Source: UBA1424 sp041654095
Lineage (GTDB): Bacteria; Bacillota_I; Bacilli_A; RFN20; CAG-826
Assembly (NCBI GenBank): GCA_041654095.1
Contig: JBAZED010000001.1
Span: 62,001 to 126,000, forward strand
DNA length: 64,000 bases
Direction of reading: 5' to 3'
Part shown: positions 17,290 to 26,208 of the stretch, piece by piece
How the letters are laid out: each line of letters begins with the position of its first letter
Numbering within the stretch: the first letter of the stretch is position 1
Translations under genes and position numbers: made by a program
Notes under the pieces: model-generated
Told to the model about the DNA's origin: nothing
Databases searched by the model: none
Seen by the model: the letters and a program-made list of their open reading frames with translations, nothing else

Positions 17290-18390
17290 ATGGAACTCGA
17301 AATCACGCTTAAGGAACAAGGAAGAATTCTTCGTTTGACGAATAAAACCTTTCGTTTTGACGAGCGATTGAAAACCGGCTTTTATGCCGCGAATTATTTT
17401 CTCAAGGCGCGCGACATCGTCGCGAAATACAATCCCAACCACATCGTTACCATGCAGTTTTTTCAAAGAACCGATGATGCGATGGCGTGCGGTCTCGATG
17501 AAGCGATCGCCCTGATCCACACCTTTGCCGTCCACCCCGGTGAACTCGACATCGAAGCGCTGAATGATGGCGATTTGATCAACGCAAATGAACCAGTCTT
17601 AAAAATCACCGGAAAATATGAGTATTTTGGCTTTTTAGAGAGTATGATCGATGGCATTCTGGCCCGCCGCAGCAGCGTGGCGACAAATGTCTTTCGCGTC
17701 GTCCGCAAACTCAACGGGACACCATGCTTTTCAATGGCTGACCGCCAAGATGATTATCTGACTCAAGTCGGTGACGGCTATGCGACATATGTCGCCGGCA
17801 TCAACCGCGTCAGCACCGACGCCCAAGGTTATTGGTGGGGCGGAAAAGGGATGGGCACGATGCCCCATGCCTTAATTCAAGTGTGCGGTGGCGACATCGT
17901 CAAAGCCGCGGATTTATATCGCAAGACGTTTCCCGATGAAAAAGTGACAGCTCTCATCGATTATAATAACGACGTCGTTCGCGACTCGTTGCTCTTAGCT
18001 CGCTATCTCACGACCGATTTAAAGGCCGTTCGCGTCGATACCTCCAAAGCTTTAGTCGACCATTATTTTGATGGCAAAGACATCTTGGGATTTGACGCTC
18101 ACGGCGTGTGCAAAGAACTGATTTTTGCCCTTCGCAAAGCTCTTGATGCCGAGGGTTTTAACTATGTTAAAATTATTGTTTCCAGCAGTTTTGACGTCCA
18201 TAAAATTACCGAATGGGTCCGGCTCGGCGTCCCGGTTGACATGTATGGCGTCGGCACGGCTTTTGTCAATAACACGACCGTTGGTTTCACCGGCGATCTC
18301 GTCATGCTCGACGGTCGTTCTGAGGCCAAAGAAGGACGTTCAAATATCCCTTCAAAGCGCTTGCTAAAAGTCCCGTATCCCATCTATTGA
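17290..18390 (+). CDS. pncB: Nicotinate phosphoribosyltransferase
   Basis: Makes nicotinate mononucleotide from nicotinate and PRPP in the NAD salvage route. Recognisable parts are KTGFYAANYFLKARDIV, TMQFFQR near the N terminus, FSMADRQDD, GGKGMGTMPHALIQ, IDYNNDVVRDSL, and the VPVDMYGVGTAFVN phosphate-binding block. At 366 residues it is of the short class. The ribosome site AAGGAG lies 5 bases before the ATG. The sequence after its stop leads into the lacI promoter with no obvious terminator hairpin. Confidence 0.88.
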   Translation: MELEITLKEQGRILRLTNKTFRFDERLKTGFYAANYFLKARDIVAKYNPNHIVTMQFFQRTDDAMACGLDEAIALIHTFAVHPGELDIEALNDGDLINANEPVLKITGKYEYFGFLESMIDGILARRSSVATNVFRVVRKLNGTPCFSMADRQDDYLTQVGDGYATYVAGINRVSTDAQGYWWGGKGMGTMPHALIQVCGGDIVKAADLYRKTFPDEKVTALIDYNNDVVRDSLLLARYLTTDLKAVRVDTSKALVDHYFDGKDILGFDAHGVCKELIFALRKALDAEGFNYVKIIVSSSFDVHKITEWVRLGVPVDMYGVGTAFVNNTTVGFTGDLVMLDGRSEAKEGRSNIPSKRLLKVPYPIY

Positions 18391-18414
18391 GAAATGGTGT
18401 TTATGAAAATGTCC

Positions 18415-18444
18415 TTGTTGCTTATGAAAACATTTTCATATACT
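18415..18444 (+). promoter_or_regulatory. Promoter of the LacI-type regulator with internal operator
   Basis: TTGTTG (18415-18420) and TATACT (18439-18444) are 18 bases apart. Between them lies TATGAAAA-CA-TTTTCATA (18423-18440), a perfect inverted repeat with 8-base arms. It matches the CcpA cre consensus except at the central G. Position inside the promoter of a LacI-family gene implies autoregulation. A half-site-like TTATGAAAATG lies just upstream at 18401-18411. Confidence 0.75.
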
Positions 18445-18471
18445 ATGAATGCGATATAGGAGTGCGCCATT

Positions 18472-19473
18472 ATGGATTATTTGAAAGACCGGGTCACCAT
18501 TTACGAAGTCGCGAAAGCCAGCGGCGTTTCGCTCGCCACCGTCTCGCGGGTCATCAACAATCAAGGTAATGTCACCGAAGAAACGCGTCGCAAAGTCGAA
18601 GCGACCATTCAAAGGTTGGGTTACAAACCGAGCGGTTTAGCGCGCGCCTTAGCGACGAATGTCACGACGAACATCGGCATCGTCATTCCCTCAGCCAACT
18701 ATGTCTACATCGCAAATATGCTCAACGGCATCACGGAAATCGCCAAGGAAAAAGGCTTTGTTTTAACTCTTTTTGTCACATCTTATAGCCGGAGCGACGC
18801 GATTTCAATGGTCGAGAAAGTAATCACTTCCCACGTCGATGGCGTCATCATTTTTGATGATCAATTAGACAAGGAGGATATTGAAAAAATAAACTCGTAT
18901 TCGGTTCCGACCATCGTCATCAATAATAAAATCGTCGGCGACCGCGTTGGCTGCATCAACTTCGGTTACGAACACGCCGTCCGGCGCATGATAAAAGCTC
19001 GCTATGAGCAAAACGACATGAAGCCGGCCGTCTTCCTCCACGTCCACAATGCCGGTCGACTCTTAGCGCGCATTGAAAAAACTTTCATTGATTTTCACAA
19101 TGAAATTAACGTTCCATATCGCATTTTCAATGTCGATGATTCTTCCGAGCGGACCTATTCCGATTTTATGGAATATTTCAAAAAGCACCGCGAGGGCTTT
19201 TTCATCGCGTATCGCGATTCCATCGGCGGTGCGATTGTCAACGCCGCGCTCGATTCGGGTTTAAAAGTCCCGGATGATGTCGAAGTCGTCTCCATCATCG
19301 GCACAAAATACGCGGAGATCATTCGCCCCAAGATCTCCAGTTTCTATATCAATATGCAGGAAGTTGGCAAAAGAGCGATGTACATGCTCGTCGATTTGCT
19401 CAATGGCGAACTAAATGAGAAATCGTATAAATTCGAATCGACTTACACGGCCCGCAACAGCACCAAGGAGTAG
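18472..19473 (+). CDS. LacI-family transcriptional regulator, CcpA-like
   Basis: DNA-binding regulator of 333 residues. The helix-turn-helix VAKASGVSLATVSRVIN is followed by a hinge helix (RPSGLARALA-like, here KPSGLARALA). The periplasmic-binding-like sensor domain contains IGIVIP, HVDGVIIFDD and VPTIVINN. It could be CcpA, MalR-like or a specific sugar regulator; the sequence does not decide. The cre-like site in its promoter and the similar site at pfkA favour a role in central carbon control. AGGAG lies 10 bases before the ATG. tyrS follows after 4 bases. Confidence 0.88.
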   Translation: MDYLKDRVTIYEVAKASGVSLATVSRVINNQGNVTEETRRKVEATIQRLGYKPSGLARALATNVTTNIGIVIPSANYVYIANMLNGITEIAKEKGFVLTLFVTSYSRSDAISMVEKVITSHVDGVIIFDDQLDKEDIEKINSYSVPTIVINNKIVGDRVGCINFGYEHAVRRMIKARYEQNDMKPAVFLHVHNAGRLLARIEKTFIDFHNEINVPYRIFNVDDSSERTYSDFMEYFKKHREGFFIAYRDSIGGAIVNAALDSGLKVPDDVEVVSIIGTKYAEIIRPKISSFYINMQEVGKRAMYMLVDLLNGELNEKSYKFESTYTARNSTKE

Positions 19474-19477
19474 AGAA

Positions 19478-20731
19478 ATGGCTAATATTATTGATGAGTT
19501 AAATTACCGCGGTTTAATCAAAGATTACTCTGACGAAAAAGAGATTCGCGAATTGCTGGCGACACCCCAGACGATATACTGTGGATTCGATCCGAGCGCG
19601 GCTTCGATGCACATCGGCAATTTCGTGATGATCTCCCTGTTGATGCGCTTGCAAAGAGCTGGGCATCGCGTCATCCCCGTCGTGGGAGGAGGCACCGGCA
19701 TGATCGGCGATCCATCGGGGAAATCAAAGGAGAGAAATCTTCTCGAGGGTCAAGAGCTCAAAAAGAATACCGAAGCCATTCGCGCTCAGCTGGTAAGGTT
19801 TATAAATCTCGATGATCCTAAAAAGGGCATCATCGTCAATAACTACGACTGGTTGAGCAAACTCAGCATGCTCAATTACCTACGCGACTACGGAAAATAT
19901 TTTCCAATCAATTATCTGCTTAACAAAGAGATTATCGCAACCCGCCTTGAAAATGGCATTTCCTACACCGAATTCTCTTACAATATTTTGCAGGCCATCG
20001 ACTTTTTAACACTCTATCGCGACCATCATTGTCGAATTCAAGTCGGAGGCAGCGACCAATGGGGCAATTTGACAAGCGGCCTCGAACTCATTCGCAAAAT
20101 CGAGGGCATCGACACCAAGGTCGGGGTCATGACGAGCCATCTCATCGTCGATTCGGCTGGTCGCAAATTCGGGAAGTCGGAAGGCGGCGCGCTCTATTTA
20201 GATCCCGAGATTACTAGCCCATATAAGCTCTATCAATATTTCATCAATGTCGGTGACAGCGATGCGATTCGCTATCTAAAGGTCTTTACCTTCCTTAGTA
20301 AGGAAGAAATTGAAAGCATCGCTGCCGCGCATCAAGTAAATCCCGGACTTCGCCAGGCGCAGAAGAGGTTGGCTTTCGAAGTCGTGTCAATCATTCACGG
20401 CCACGACAAGGCCGAAGAAGCAATTAAAATGAGCGAGTCGCTGTTCTCCGGCGATTTCAAGACGATGAGCGAAAAAAATCTCGTTGAGGTTTTGGTCGAT
20501 TTGGAAGTCAAAGGCGCACTCGATATGAGCCTTGAAGACGCCTTGCTCTTGACAAAAGCCGCTTCCTCAAAACGAGAAGCCCGCGAGTTTTTAGCGAATG
20601 GTAGCATTTCGCTCAATGGCGAAAAAGTTTTGGATGGAATGGCAAAATTAAACCTCGATGGAGCTCTCCACGGCAAGTATTACGTCTTGCGCCGCGGCAA
20701 GAAAAATTACTATTTGCTCAACGTTAAGTAG
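19478..20731 (+). CDS. tyrS: Tyrosyl-tRNA synthetase
   Basis: Class I synthetase. The HIGH motif is HIGN in AASMHIGNFVMI, and the KMSKS loop reads KFGKSEGGALYL. YCGFDPSA and the tyrosine-binding EFSYNILQAIDFL are typical of bacterial TyrS. An S4 RNA-binding domain ends the protein (REAREFLANGSISLNGEKV). The ATG at 19478 is chosen because AAGGAG lies 7 bases upstream and the product then begins normally; the frame is open further upstream inside lacI. Product 417 residues. No T-box is present, so it depends on the lacI promoter or a hidden one. Confidence 0.96.
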   Translation: MANIIDELNYRGLIKDYSDEKEIRELLATPQTIYCGFDPSAASMHIGNFVMISLLMRLQRAGHRVIPVVGGGTGMIGDPSGKSKERNLLEGQELKKNTEAIRAQLVRFINLDDPKKGIIVNNYDWLSKLSMLNYLRDYGKYFPINYLLNKEIIATRLENGISYTEFSYNILQAIDFLTLYRDHHCRIQVGGSDQWGNLTSGLELIRKIEGIDTKVGVMTSHLIVDSAGRKFGKSEGGALYLDPEITSPYKLYQYFINVGDSDAIRYLKVFTFLSKEEIESIAAAHQVNPGLRQAQKRLAFEVVSIIHGHDKAEEAIKMSESLFSGDFKTMSEKNLVEVLVDLEVKGALDMSLEDALLLTKAASSKREAREFLANGSISLNGEKVLDGMAKLNLDGALHGKYYVLRRGKKNYYLLNVK

Positions 20732-20750
20732 CCGATTTTTTTCCATAAAA

Positions 20751-20777
20751 AAAAGACCCGATAGGGTCTTTTAATTT
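20751..20777. terminator. Bidirectional terminator between tyrS and rpsD
   Basis: AAAAGACCC and GGGTCTTTT pair around a GATA loop. A-rich and T-rich flanks let it act for both convergent genes. Confidence 0.88.
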
Positions 20778-20787
20778 TGCTTGAATC

Positions 20788-21393
20788 CTACAGTAAGCGG
20801 TTGTAGTATTCGATGACTTGCGCTTCGTTGATGTCGGCTGGCAATTCGTTGCGCTCAGGCACTCGTAGGAAAATCCCTTCGAACTTGGCACTATCGACTT
20901 TGACATATCCAACCGACGCCGGTTTGCTGTCGAGCGCTTCTTTGATCACTTTCATGCTGCGGCTCGATTCGCGGATCGCGATGATGTCGTTGACCGAACA
21001 GAGATATGACGAGATGTCGACCTTCTTACCGTTGACGGTGACGTGGCCGTGGTTGACGAGTTGTTTGGCACCGCGGCGCGTCCTCGAGAATCCCATCCTA
21101 AAGACGAGGCTGTCGAGTCTCGATTCTAGAATGCGGAAGAAGGCGATGCCGGTAATTTCGGAGGACTTGGTAGCCATCGTGAAGAGGCGGCGGAATTGGC
21201 GTTCATTAACTCCGTACATATGGCGAAGTTTTTGCTTTTCGATTAATTGCTTTCCGTACTCGGAAGGTTTTCTCTTCCGCGAGTTGCCGTGTTGGCCGGG
21301 ACCGTATGATCTCTTTCGCAGCTCTTCGCCGGTTTCAAGCGTCGAAAAACCGAGGTGGCGGGAGCGTTTGTAATCCGAACCAGTAAATCTCAT
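20788..21393 (-). CDS. rpsD: 30S ribosomal protein S4
   Basis: Primary rRNA-binding assembly protein of 201 residues. It has MRFTGSDYKRSRHLGFS at the N terminus, GPGQHGNSRKRKPSEYG, LRHMYGVNERQFRRLF, and the S4 domain RLDSLVFRMGFSRTRRGAKQLVNHGH. The usual N-terminal zinc cysteines are absent. It stands alone with its own promoter and leader, as in Bacillus, where S4 represses its own synthesis. Confidence 0.97.
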   Translation of the reverse strand: MRFTGSDYKRSRHLGFSTLETGEELRKRSYGPGQHGNSRKRKPSEYGKQLIEKQKLRHMYGVNERQFRRLFTMATKSSEITGIAFFRILESRLDSLVFRMGFSRTRRGAKQLVNHGHVTVNGKKVDISSYLCSVNDIIAIRESSRSMKVIKEALDSKPASVGYVKVDSAKFEGIFLRVPERNELPADINEAQVIEYYNRLL

Positions 21394-21553
21394 GTGTTTT
21401 TCTCCTTTCCCTTATATTTCGCAATATAAAGCAAGAGGTGCAAATTCCATCCTTCGGATGTCGCGAATCAAATTTCACCATTGAGCTCAGGCTACTCTTT
21501 CACAGTTGTTCCGGACATCGGACAAGGCGTATTTACATGCTGCATTACATGCA
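21394..21553 (-). ncRNA. rpsD mRNA leader, probable S4 autoregulatory element
   Basis: About 160 bases of non-coding transcript lie between the promoter and the S4 start. Hairpins seen on this strand include CATCC-GAA-GGATG (21448-21460) and TTATATT-GCGA-AATATAA (21412-21429). The second ends just before the AAAGGAG ribosome site (21402-21408). No T-box sequence is present. Firmicutes rpsD leaders bound by S4 are known; assignment here is by position and structure only. Confidence 0.55.
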
Positions 21554-21559
21554 ACGATT

Positions 21560-21588
21560 ACTATAAAGGAATCTATATATTTAGTCAA
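21560..21588 (-). promoter_or_regulatory. Promoter of rpsD
   Basis: On the minus strand TTGACT (21583-21588) and TATAGT (21560-21565) are 17 bases apart. This is one of the best promoter matches in the window and sets the length of the rpsD leader. Confidence 0.8.
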
Positions 21589-21664
21589 CAAAAAGAAAAC
21601 GAGAAGCTTTGATCCTTAATAATAATTATTAAAATGATAAAATCGATAAAAAGCGAAATGGTTT

Positions 21665-21693
21665 TTGAAATCGCTATATATGAATGCTATAAT
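21665..21693 (+). promoter_or_regulatory. Promoter of ezrA
   Basis: TTGAAA (21665-21670), a 17-base spacer and TATAAT (21688-21693), with TG one base before the -10 box (extended -10). It faces ezrA, with a short leader. The interval from 21589 to 21664 shows only A/T-rich sequence and no gene. Confidence 0.82.
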
Positions 21694-21713
21694 TCTTTAC
21701 AAGGTAAAAGATA

Positions 21714-23450
21714 ATGTTTTTCATCCCCGTGATCACGTTGATAGATACGACGAACATCATTTTCATATCGATCGGAGCGGTTCTCATCATCGCCATCGTT
21801 CTTTTCTTGCTATACAAATTCGTCATCATCCGCCACATCTCCCGCAAGCAAGTCCGCGAGCTCGAGCGGCGCTTTGAATACCTGCACGCCTTATTAATCG
21901 GCCAAGACGCCCAATACGTCAAGAGGCTCGAAATCATCTCGAGGACGAACCTCTTATATGTCGAACTTCACACCCAGTATTTGAAGCGCTTCAAAGAAAT
22001 TCGCGATCGGTTTGATGCTCGGGCCCAAAACACGATTAACGGGTTAAAAGATCTGGTGGACGAAGGCAAATACAAAGCCTTAAAAGTCGCTTATCCGGAA
22101 GGGCATGACATCATCGAAACCTATGAAAAACACGTCAACACTCTCAACGGCGATCTGATCTCCGTCGTCAAGCCCGAAGAAGAAGCTCGCCAAGCGTCTC
22201 TTTCTTTGAAAGAGGAATTGCGGAGAATCAAGCAAGATTACTATACAAAACAGGGCGATTTACAACTCGTCATCTCCTCTTTTGATGCGGTCTACGGATA
22301 TATCGACAGCCTCTTTGATGATTTTGAGCAGTTCGTCGAATCGGCGCAGTACGATGACGCCAACACGCTGCTCCCCAAGATTTCAAAAGCCATCAAAGAA
22401 GTGGGGAAAGTATTGTCAAAACTTCCGAACCTGTGCGCCTTGGTCACGACGGTGATACCGGATAAAATCGCCTCGCTGATGAATGCCTACGAAGAGATGG
22501 TCGACGCCAAATATCCCCTCCATCACCTCATCGTCAAAAACAATATTTACGATATGAACCGCGAACTCGATATCTTGACGAAGAAGATCAAGAGCTTTGA
22601 AATCGCCGGTGTCAATGACGCTTTAGTGAACATCATCGCTCGCATTGATGAGTATTTCGTTCTTTTTGAAGAAGAGAAAAAAGCGCGCGTCATCTTTGAT
22701 GCCGAGTGCGAGGATATATACGTCGTCGTCAATACTCTAGAAAAGAAATTCATCAAATTGTGCAATACGATTCCCGAAGTTAAGAAGATTTATGTCATCG
22801 TTTCCGATTACGCGAATCGCGTTAACGAAATTCAGAGCGAAATCAATAAAGTCGGGGCGACGAAGCGCTCGCTCGACACCTTTATTCACTCAGCGACCAA
22901 ACAGCCTTATTCCATCCTCGTCAGCAAGATGCACGAACTTCGCGACGAATCGAACCTCGTCTTATCGATGATGGAGGATTTTCAAGTCTACCTCGACTCG
23001 CTGAAGAAGACGGCCGAAGATGCCTATAATCTAATTTATGATTTCTATCATCGGGTTAAGAAGGCCGAGAAAATTGTACGCGATATTTCGCTCGATGCTT
23101 TTACGAAAAAATACAGCGAAACACTCGATAGGGTTTACGATTCGCTCAATACCATCAACGAAGTGTTAAATGTCTTGCCGATCGATATCGCGACGGTCAT
23201 CAAAAACAGCCAGTGGCTGACCGATGAAGGCGAAAAAGCCCTCAACGAAATCGAAAGCGATAACAACATGGTGGCTCTTGCCGAATCAGCGATTCTATTT
23301 GCGAATCGCGACCGGCAGCACTTGAGCGATATTCACCATCTCGTCTTGCAGAGCGAAGCGCATTTCTTCGCCGCGAATTTTGAAAAAGCCTACGTCGATA
23401 CGACGAACGCCCTCCGAAAGCTTAAACAGGGCGGAAGTGTCGGCGACTAA
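21714..23450 (+). CDS. ezrA: Septation ring regulator EzrA
   Basis: A 578-residue protein with one N-terminal transmembrane helix (residues about 12-35) followed by a very long, charged, coiled-coil-rich cytoplasmic region. This is the architecture and length of EzrA, the Firmicutes protein that binds FtsZ and limits ring formation to midcell. Pairwise similarity is modest, so the call rests on architecture, on the RRHISRKQVRELERR segment after the helix, and on the neighbouring nifS-thiI pair, which also sits near ezrA in Bacillus. It occurs in a genome whose division cluster lacks wall genes. Confidence 0.82.
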   Translation: MFFIPVITLIDTTNIIFISIGAVLIIAIVLFLLYKFVIIRHISRKQVRELERRFEYLHALLIGQDAQYVKRLEIISRTNLLYVELHTQYLKRFKEIRDRFDARAQNTINGLKDLVDEGKYKALKVAYPEGHDIIETYEKHVNTLNGDLISVVKPEEEARQASLSLKEELRRIKQDYYTKQGDLQLVISSFDAVYGYIDSLFDDFEQFVESAQYDDANTLLPKISKAIKEVGKVLSKLPNLCALVTTVIPDKIASLMNAYEEMVDAKYPLHHLIVKNNIYDMNRELDILTKKIKSFEIAGVNDALVNIIARIDEYFVLFEEEKKARVIFDAECEDIYVVVNTLEKKFIKLCNTIPEVKKIYVIVSDYANRVNEIQSEINKVGATKRSLDTFIHSATKQPYSILVSKMHELRDESNLVLSMMEDFQVYLDSLKKTAEDAYNLIYDFYHRVKKAEKIVRDISLDAFTKKYSETLDRVYDSLNTINEVLNVLPIDIATVIKNSQWLTDEGEKALNEIESDNNMVALAESAILFANRDRQHLSDIHHLVLQSEAHFFAANFEKAYVDTTNALRKLKQGGSVGD

Positions 23451-23465
23451 TCGATAAAGGAACAC

Positions 23466-24596
23466 ATGATTTATTTAGATAATGCCGCGACGACTAAACC
23501 AAGTCGGGAAATTCTTGATATTTTTGCGCGCATTGAAGGCGAATCGTTCGCCAACGTCGGAAGCAATCATCGGGCGGGCATATTAGCGGAAAAGTATTTG
23601 TCAAAAGCGCGGACCATCCTCCTTGATGCTCTGCAAATCGCAGCATCACATCGCGCGATTTTTTGCTCATCGGCCACCGAAGCCAACAACCTAGCCATCA
23701 AAGGCTATGCACTGAAGCATAAAAATCGTGGCAACCACCTGATTATCAGCAACATCGAACACCCATCGGTTATGGAAGCGGCCTTTCAGCTCCGCGATGA
23801 GTTTGGCTTTGAAGTTACGATTCTCAACGTCAATCACAAAGGTCAGGTCCGCCTTGAAGACGTCCGCCAAGCCCTGAAAAAGACGACCCTCCTCGTCTCG
23901 ATCATGGCCGTCAATAACGAAGTGGGGAGCATCAATCCCATCCATGAAATCGCGAGCCTCGTCCATCAAACTTCACGAGCTATCTTTCATGTGGATACGA
24001 CCCAAGCAATCGGCAAAATCGATTTACCTTACGATGAGATCGATCTGTTCTGCATCTCTGGCCACAAGATAAATGCTCTCAAGGGCAGCGGTGCTTTAAT
24101 CATTCGCAATAATATCGATTTGCTGCCGTTATTAAGCGGTGGCAACCAAGAGTATGGCTTGCGCAGTTCGACGGTCAGCCCAGCCCTTGCTTATACGTTG
24201 GCCATCGCCGTCAAAAACGCCGTTGCGAACCTCCATCAGAACCTCGTTCACGTCACGATGCTGTCCTCGCTTCTGAAAAGCTTTTTTGCCAAACAAGATA
24301 ACATCACCATTAACGGCCCGGAAAAGGCTTCGCCGTATATCGTGAATATTTCCTTAGCTGATAAGAAAGCCAGCGTCATTGTCGAAGCGCTCTCCAATCA
24401 AGACATCATGGTCTCAAGCGTTAGCGCCTGCCACGAGAAAAAGAACAAAATCTCATATGTGATTAGAGCTTTGGGGCGAAGCGAAGAATTATCGCAAAAC
24501 ACGTTGCGGGTCAGCTTCGATCACGACTCCTCGCTCGGCGACGTCGAATCATTTATCCAAGCCTTTACGGAAATAGCGCAGAGGATCCGCTCATGA
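23466..24596 (+). CDS. Cysteine desulfurase (NifS/IscS family)
   Basis: PLP enzyme that takes sulfur from cysteine as a persulfide. MIYLDNAATTKPS is the standard N terminus. SSATEANNLAIKG, VMAVNNEVGSINPI, HVDTTQAIGKI and SGHKINALKGSGALI follow, with the PLP lysine in the last. The persulfide cysteine is in VSACHEKKNK. Length is 376 residues. It overlaps thiI by 4 bases, which identifies it as the dedicated sulfur donor for tRNA 4-thiouridine, as in the Bacillus NifZ-ThiI pair. Confidence 0.93.
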   Translation: MIYLDNAATTKPSREILDIFARIEGESFANVGSNHRAGILAEKYLSKARTILLDALQIAASHRAIFCSSATEANNLAIKGYALKHKNRGNHLIISNIEHPSVMEAAFQLRDEFGFEVTILNVNHKGQVRLEDVRQALKKTTLLVSIMAVNNEVGSINPIHEIASLVHQTSRAIFHVDTTQAIGKIDLPYDEIDLFCISGHKINALKGSGALIIRNNIDLLPLLSGGNQEYGLRSSTVSPALAYTLAIAVKNAVANLHQNLVHVTMLSSLLKSFFAKQDNITINGPEKASPYIVNISLADKKASVIVEALSNQDIMVSSVSACHEKKNKISYVIRALGRSEELSQNTLRVSFDHDSSLGDVESFIQAFTEIAQRIRS

Positions 24597-25771
24597 ACTT
24601 CGAGAGGATCATGGTCCGTTTTGGCGAGTTATCGACCAAAGGTCGAAACAAGATGGATTTCGTTAAATTGCTCGCGGTCAACATCCGTAAAAAACTATCT
24701 GAGAACTACGTGAACTTTGAACTTGAAACACGCTTCGACCATATTTATGTCGTCGTCAAGGACAACGATCCCTACGCCATGATCAAAGCCTTGCAAGAAG
24801 TGAGCGGCATCAATTCTCTAACCCTTGTCACGAGAATTCATAAGGATATTGAGCTAATTCAAAAGGTAGCCTTGGAAATCGTGAAAGATAAAGGAGCCGC
24901 GACTTTCAAAGTTCGCGCCAAGCGATCCGACAAAACCTTTCCGATCATCAGCGACGACATCAATCGCCTGGTCGCAAATGAAATATTGGTTAGCACCAAT
25001 TTAAAAGTTGATGTCAAAGAGCCGGATATGACGGTTGGCATCGAGGTTCGTGAAGAAGGAGTTTATCTCTTTCTCGAAACATTTAAAGGGGCCGGTGGCT
25101 ACCCCCTCGGAATCAGTGGAAAGGTCTTGATGATGATTTCGGGCGGTATCGATTCGCCAGTGGCCGCTTACCTGCTCATGAAGCGCGGCGTCAACCTCGA
25201 ATGCATCCACTTCGCCTCCCCGCCTTATACGAGCAGCGGGGTGATTGATAAAGTCGGCGATTTATTAAAAACGCTCGCCCATTATCAAGAGAGCATCCGC
25301 CTCCATATCGTCCCTTTCACAAAACTTCAGGAAGCCATTTTTGACAATGTCGATGCCAGTTATGCGATTACGGTTATGCGACGCATGATGTATCGGATTA
25401 GCGAGAAGCTGGCCAATGTTAGAAAATGCCAAGCGATTGGCAACGGTGAGTCGATCGGTCAAGTCGCCAGCCAAACTCTCAAGTCGATGCGCGTCATCAA
25501 CGAAGTCACGAACATGCCGATTATCCGCCCGCTTGTCACCTATGATAAAAGCGACATTATCGAGATAGCTCGGAAGATTAAAACCTATGATATTTCGATT
25601 CGTCCCTACGAGGATTGCTGCACGATTTTTCGCCCGAAAAACCCGTGTACGAGGCCGAACTACAAATCGACAATATGGCTCGAGCAAAAATTTGATTTTG
25701 AAGCTCTGATTCTCGAGGCGGTAAGCGATACGAAATCGGTGCTAATTACTGCCAAAAGCGAGAATATATAG
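24593..25771 (+). CDS. thiI: tRNA 4-thiouridine synthase ThiI
   Basis: Makes s4U8 in tRNA. A ferredoxin-like and THUMP N-terminal region (GELSTKGRNK, DHIYVVV) precedes the PP-loop ATPase motif SGGIDSPVAAYLLMKRG. RRMMYRISEK and GNGESIGQVASQT are typical. The protein is 392 residues and ends without the rhodanese domain of the E. coli form, as is usual in Firmicutes. A pair of cysteines (EDCCTIFRPKNPCTRP) lies near the C terminus. It follows the desulfurase directly. Confidence 0.95.
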   Translation: MNFERIMVRFGELSTKGRNKMDFVKLLAVNIRKKLSENYVNFELETRFDHIYVVVKDNDPYAMIKALQEVSGINSLTLVTRIHKDIELIQKVALEIVKDKGAATFKVRAKRSDKTFPIISDDINRLVANEILVSTNLKVDVKEPDMTVGIEVREEGVYLFLETFKGAGGYPLGISGKVLMMISGGIDSPVAAYLLMKRGVNLECIHFASPPYTSSGVIDKVGDLLKTLAHYQESIRLHIVPFTKLQEAIFDNVDASYAITVMRRMMYRISEKLANVRKCQAIGNGESIGQVASQTLKSMRVINEVTNMPIIRPLVTYDKSDIIEIARKIKTYDISIRPYEDCCTIFRPKNPCTRPNYKSTIWLEQKFDFEALILEAVSDTKSVLITAKSENI

Positions 25772-25797
25772 ACTATTTGCCATCTTTTTGTCAAATT

Positions 25798-25826
25798 AAA
25801 AAGGCCGCGTTTTGCAGCCTTTTTTG
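25798..25826. terminator. Bidirectional terminator between thiI and rplT
   Basis: AAAAAGGC-C-GC and GC-A-GCCTTTTTT form a stem with one mismatch around a TTTT-containing loop. It serves the convergent thiI and rplT transcripts. Confidence 0.8.
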
Positions 25827-25836
25827 TTGACGATAA

Positions 25837-26196
25837 TTACTTGACGCTAGTTTTTTTGCTCAGCTCAACCAACTGTTTGAAGGCTTCAAAATCATTGATT
25901 GCGAGCTCGGAGAGCATCTTGCGGTTGATCGCGACATTCGCGAGTGATAAACCACTGATGAAACGCGAGTAGGATATATCGCACAACCTGCAAGCGGCGT
26001 TGATGCGCTTGATCCACAATTTGCGATAATCTCTTTTGATTTTACGACGGTCGATATAGGCATACATCAAAGAATGCATGACTTGTTCTTTGGCTGTTTT
26101 GAAAAGCAGGTGTTTGCTACCGAAATAGCCCTTTGCTCTATTTAAAACTCTTTTGCGTCTAGCACGTGTGACGGTGCCGCCTTTTACTCTTGCCAT
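25837..26196 (-). CDS. rplT: 50S ribosomal protein L20
   Basis: A 119-residue basic assembly protein. MARVKGGTVTRARRKRVL and AKGYFGSKHLLFKTAKEQV are diagnostic, followed by RDYRKLWIKRINAACR. It is the last gene of infC-rpmI-rplT. L20 represses this operon in Bacillus by binding the leader, and a matching leader is present upstream of infC. Confidence 0.97.
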   Translation of the reverse strand: MARVKGGTVTRARRKRVLNRAKGYFGSKHLLFKTAKEQVMHSLMYAYIDRRKIKRDYRKLWIKRINAACRLCDISYSRFISGLSLANVAINRKMLSELAINDFEAFKQLVELSKKTSVK

Positions 26197-26208
26197 TTAG
26201 GGCACCTC

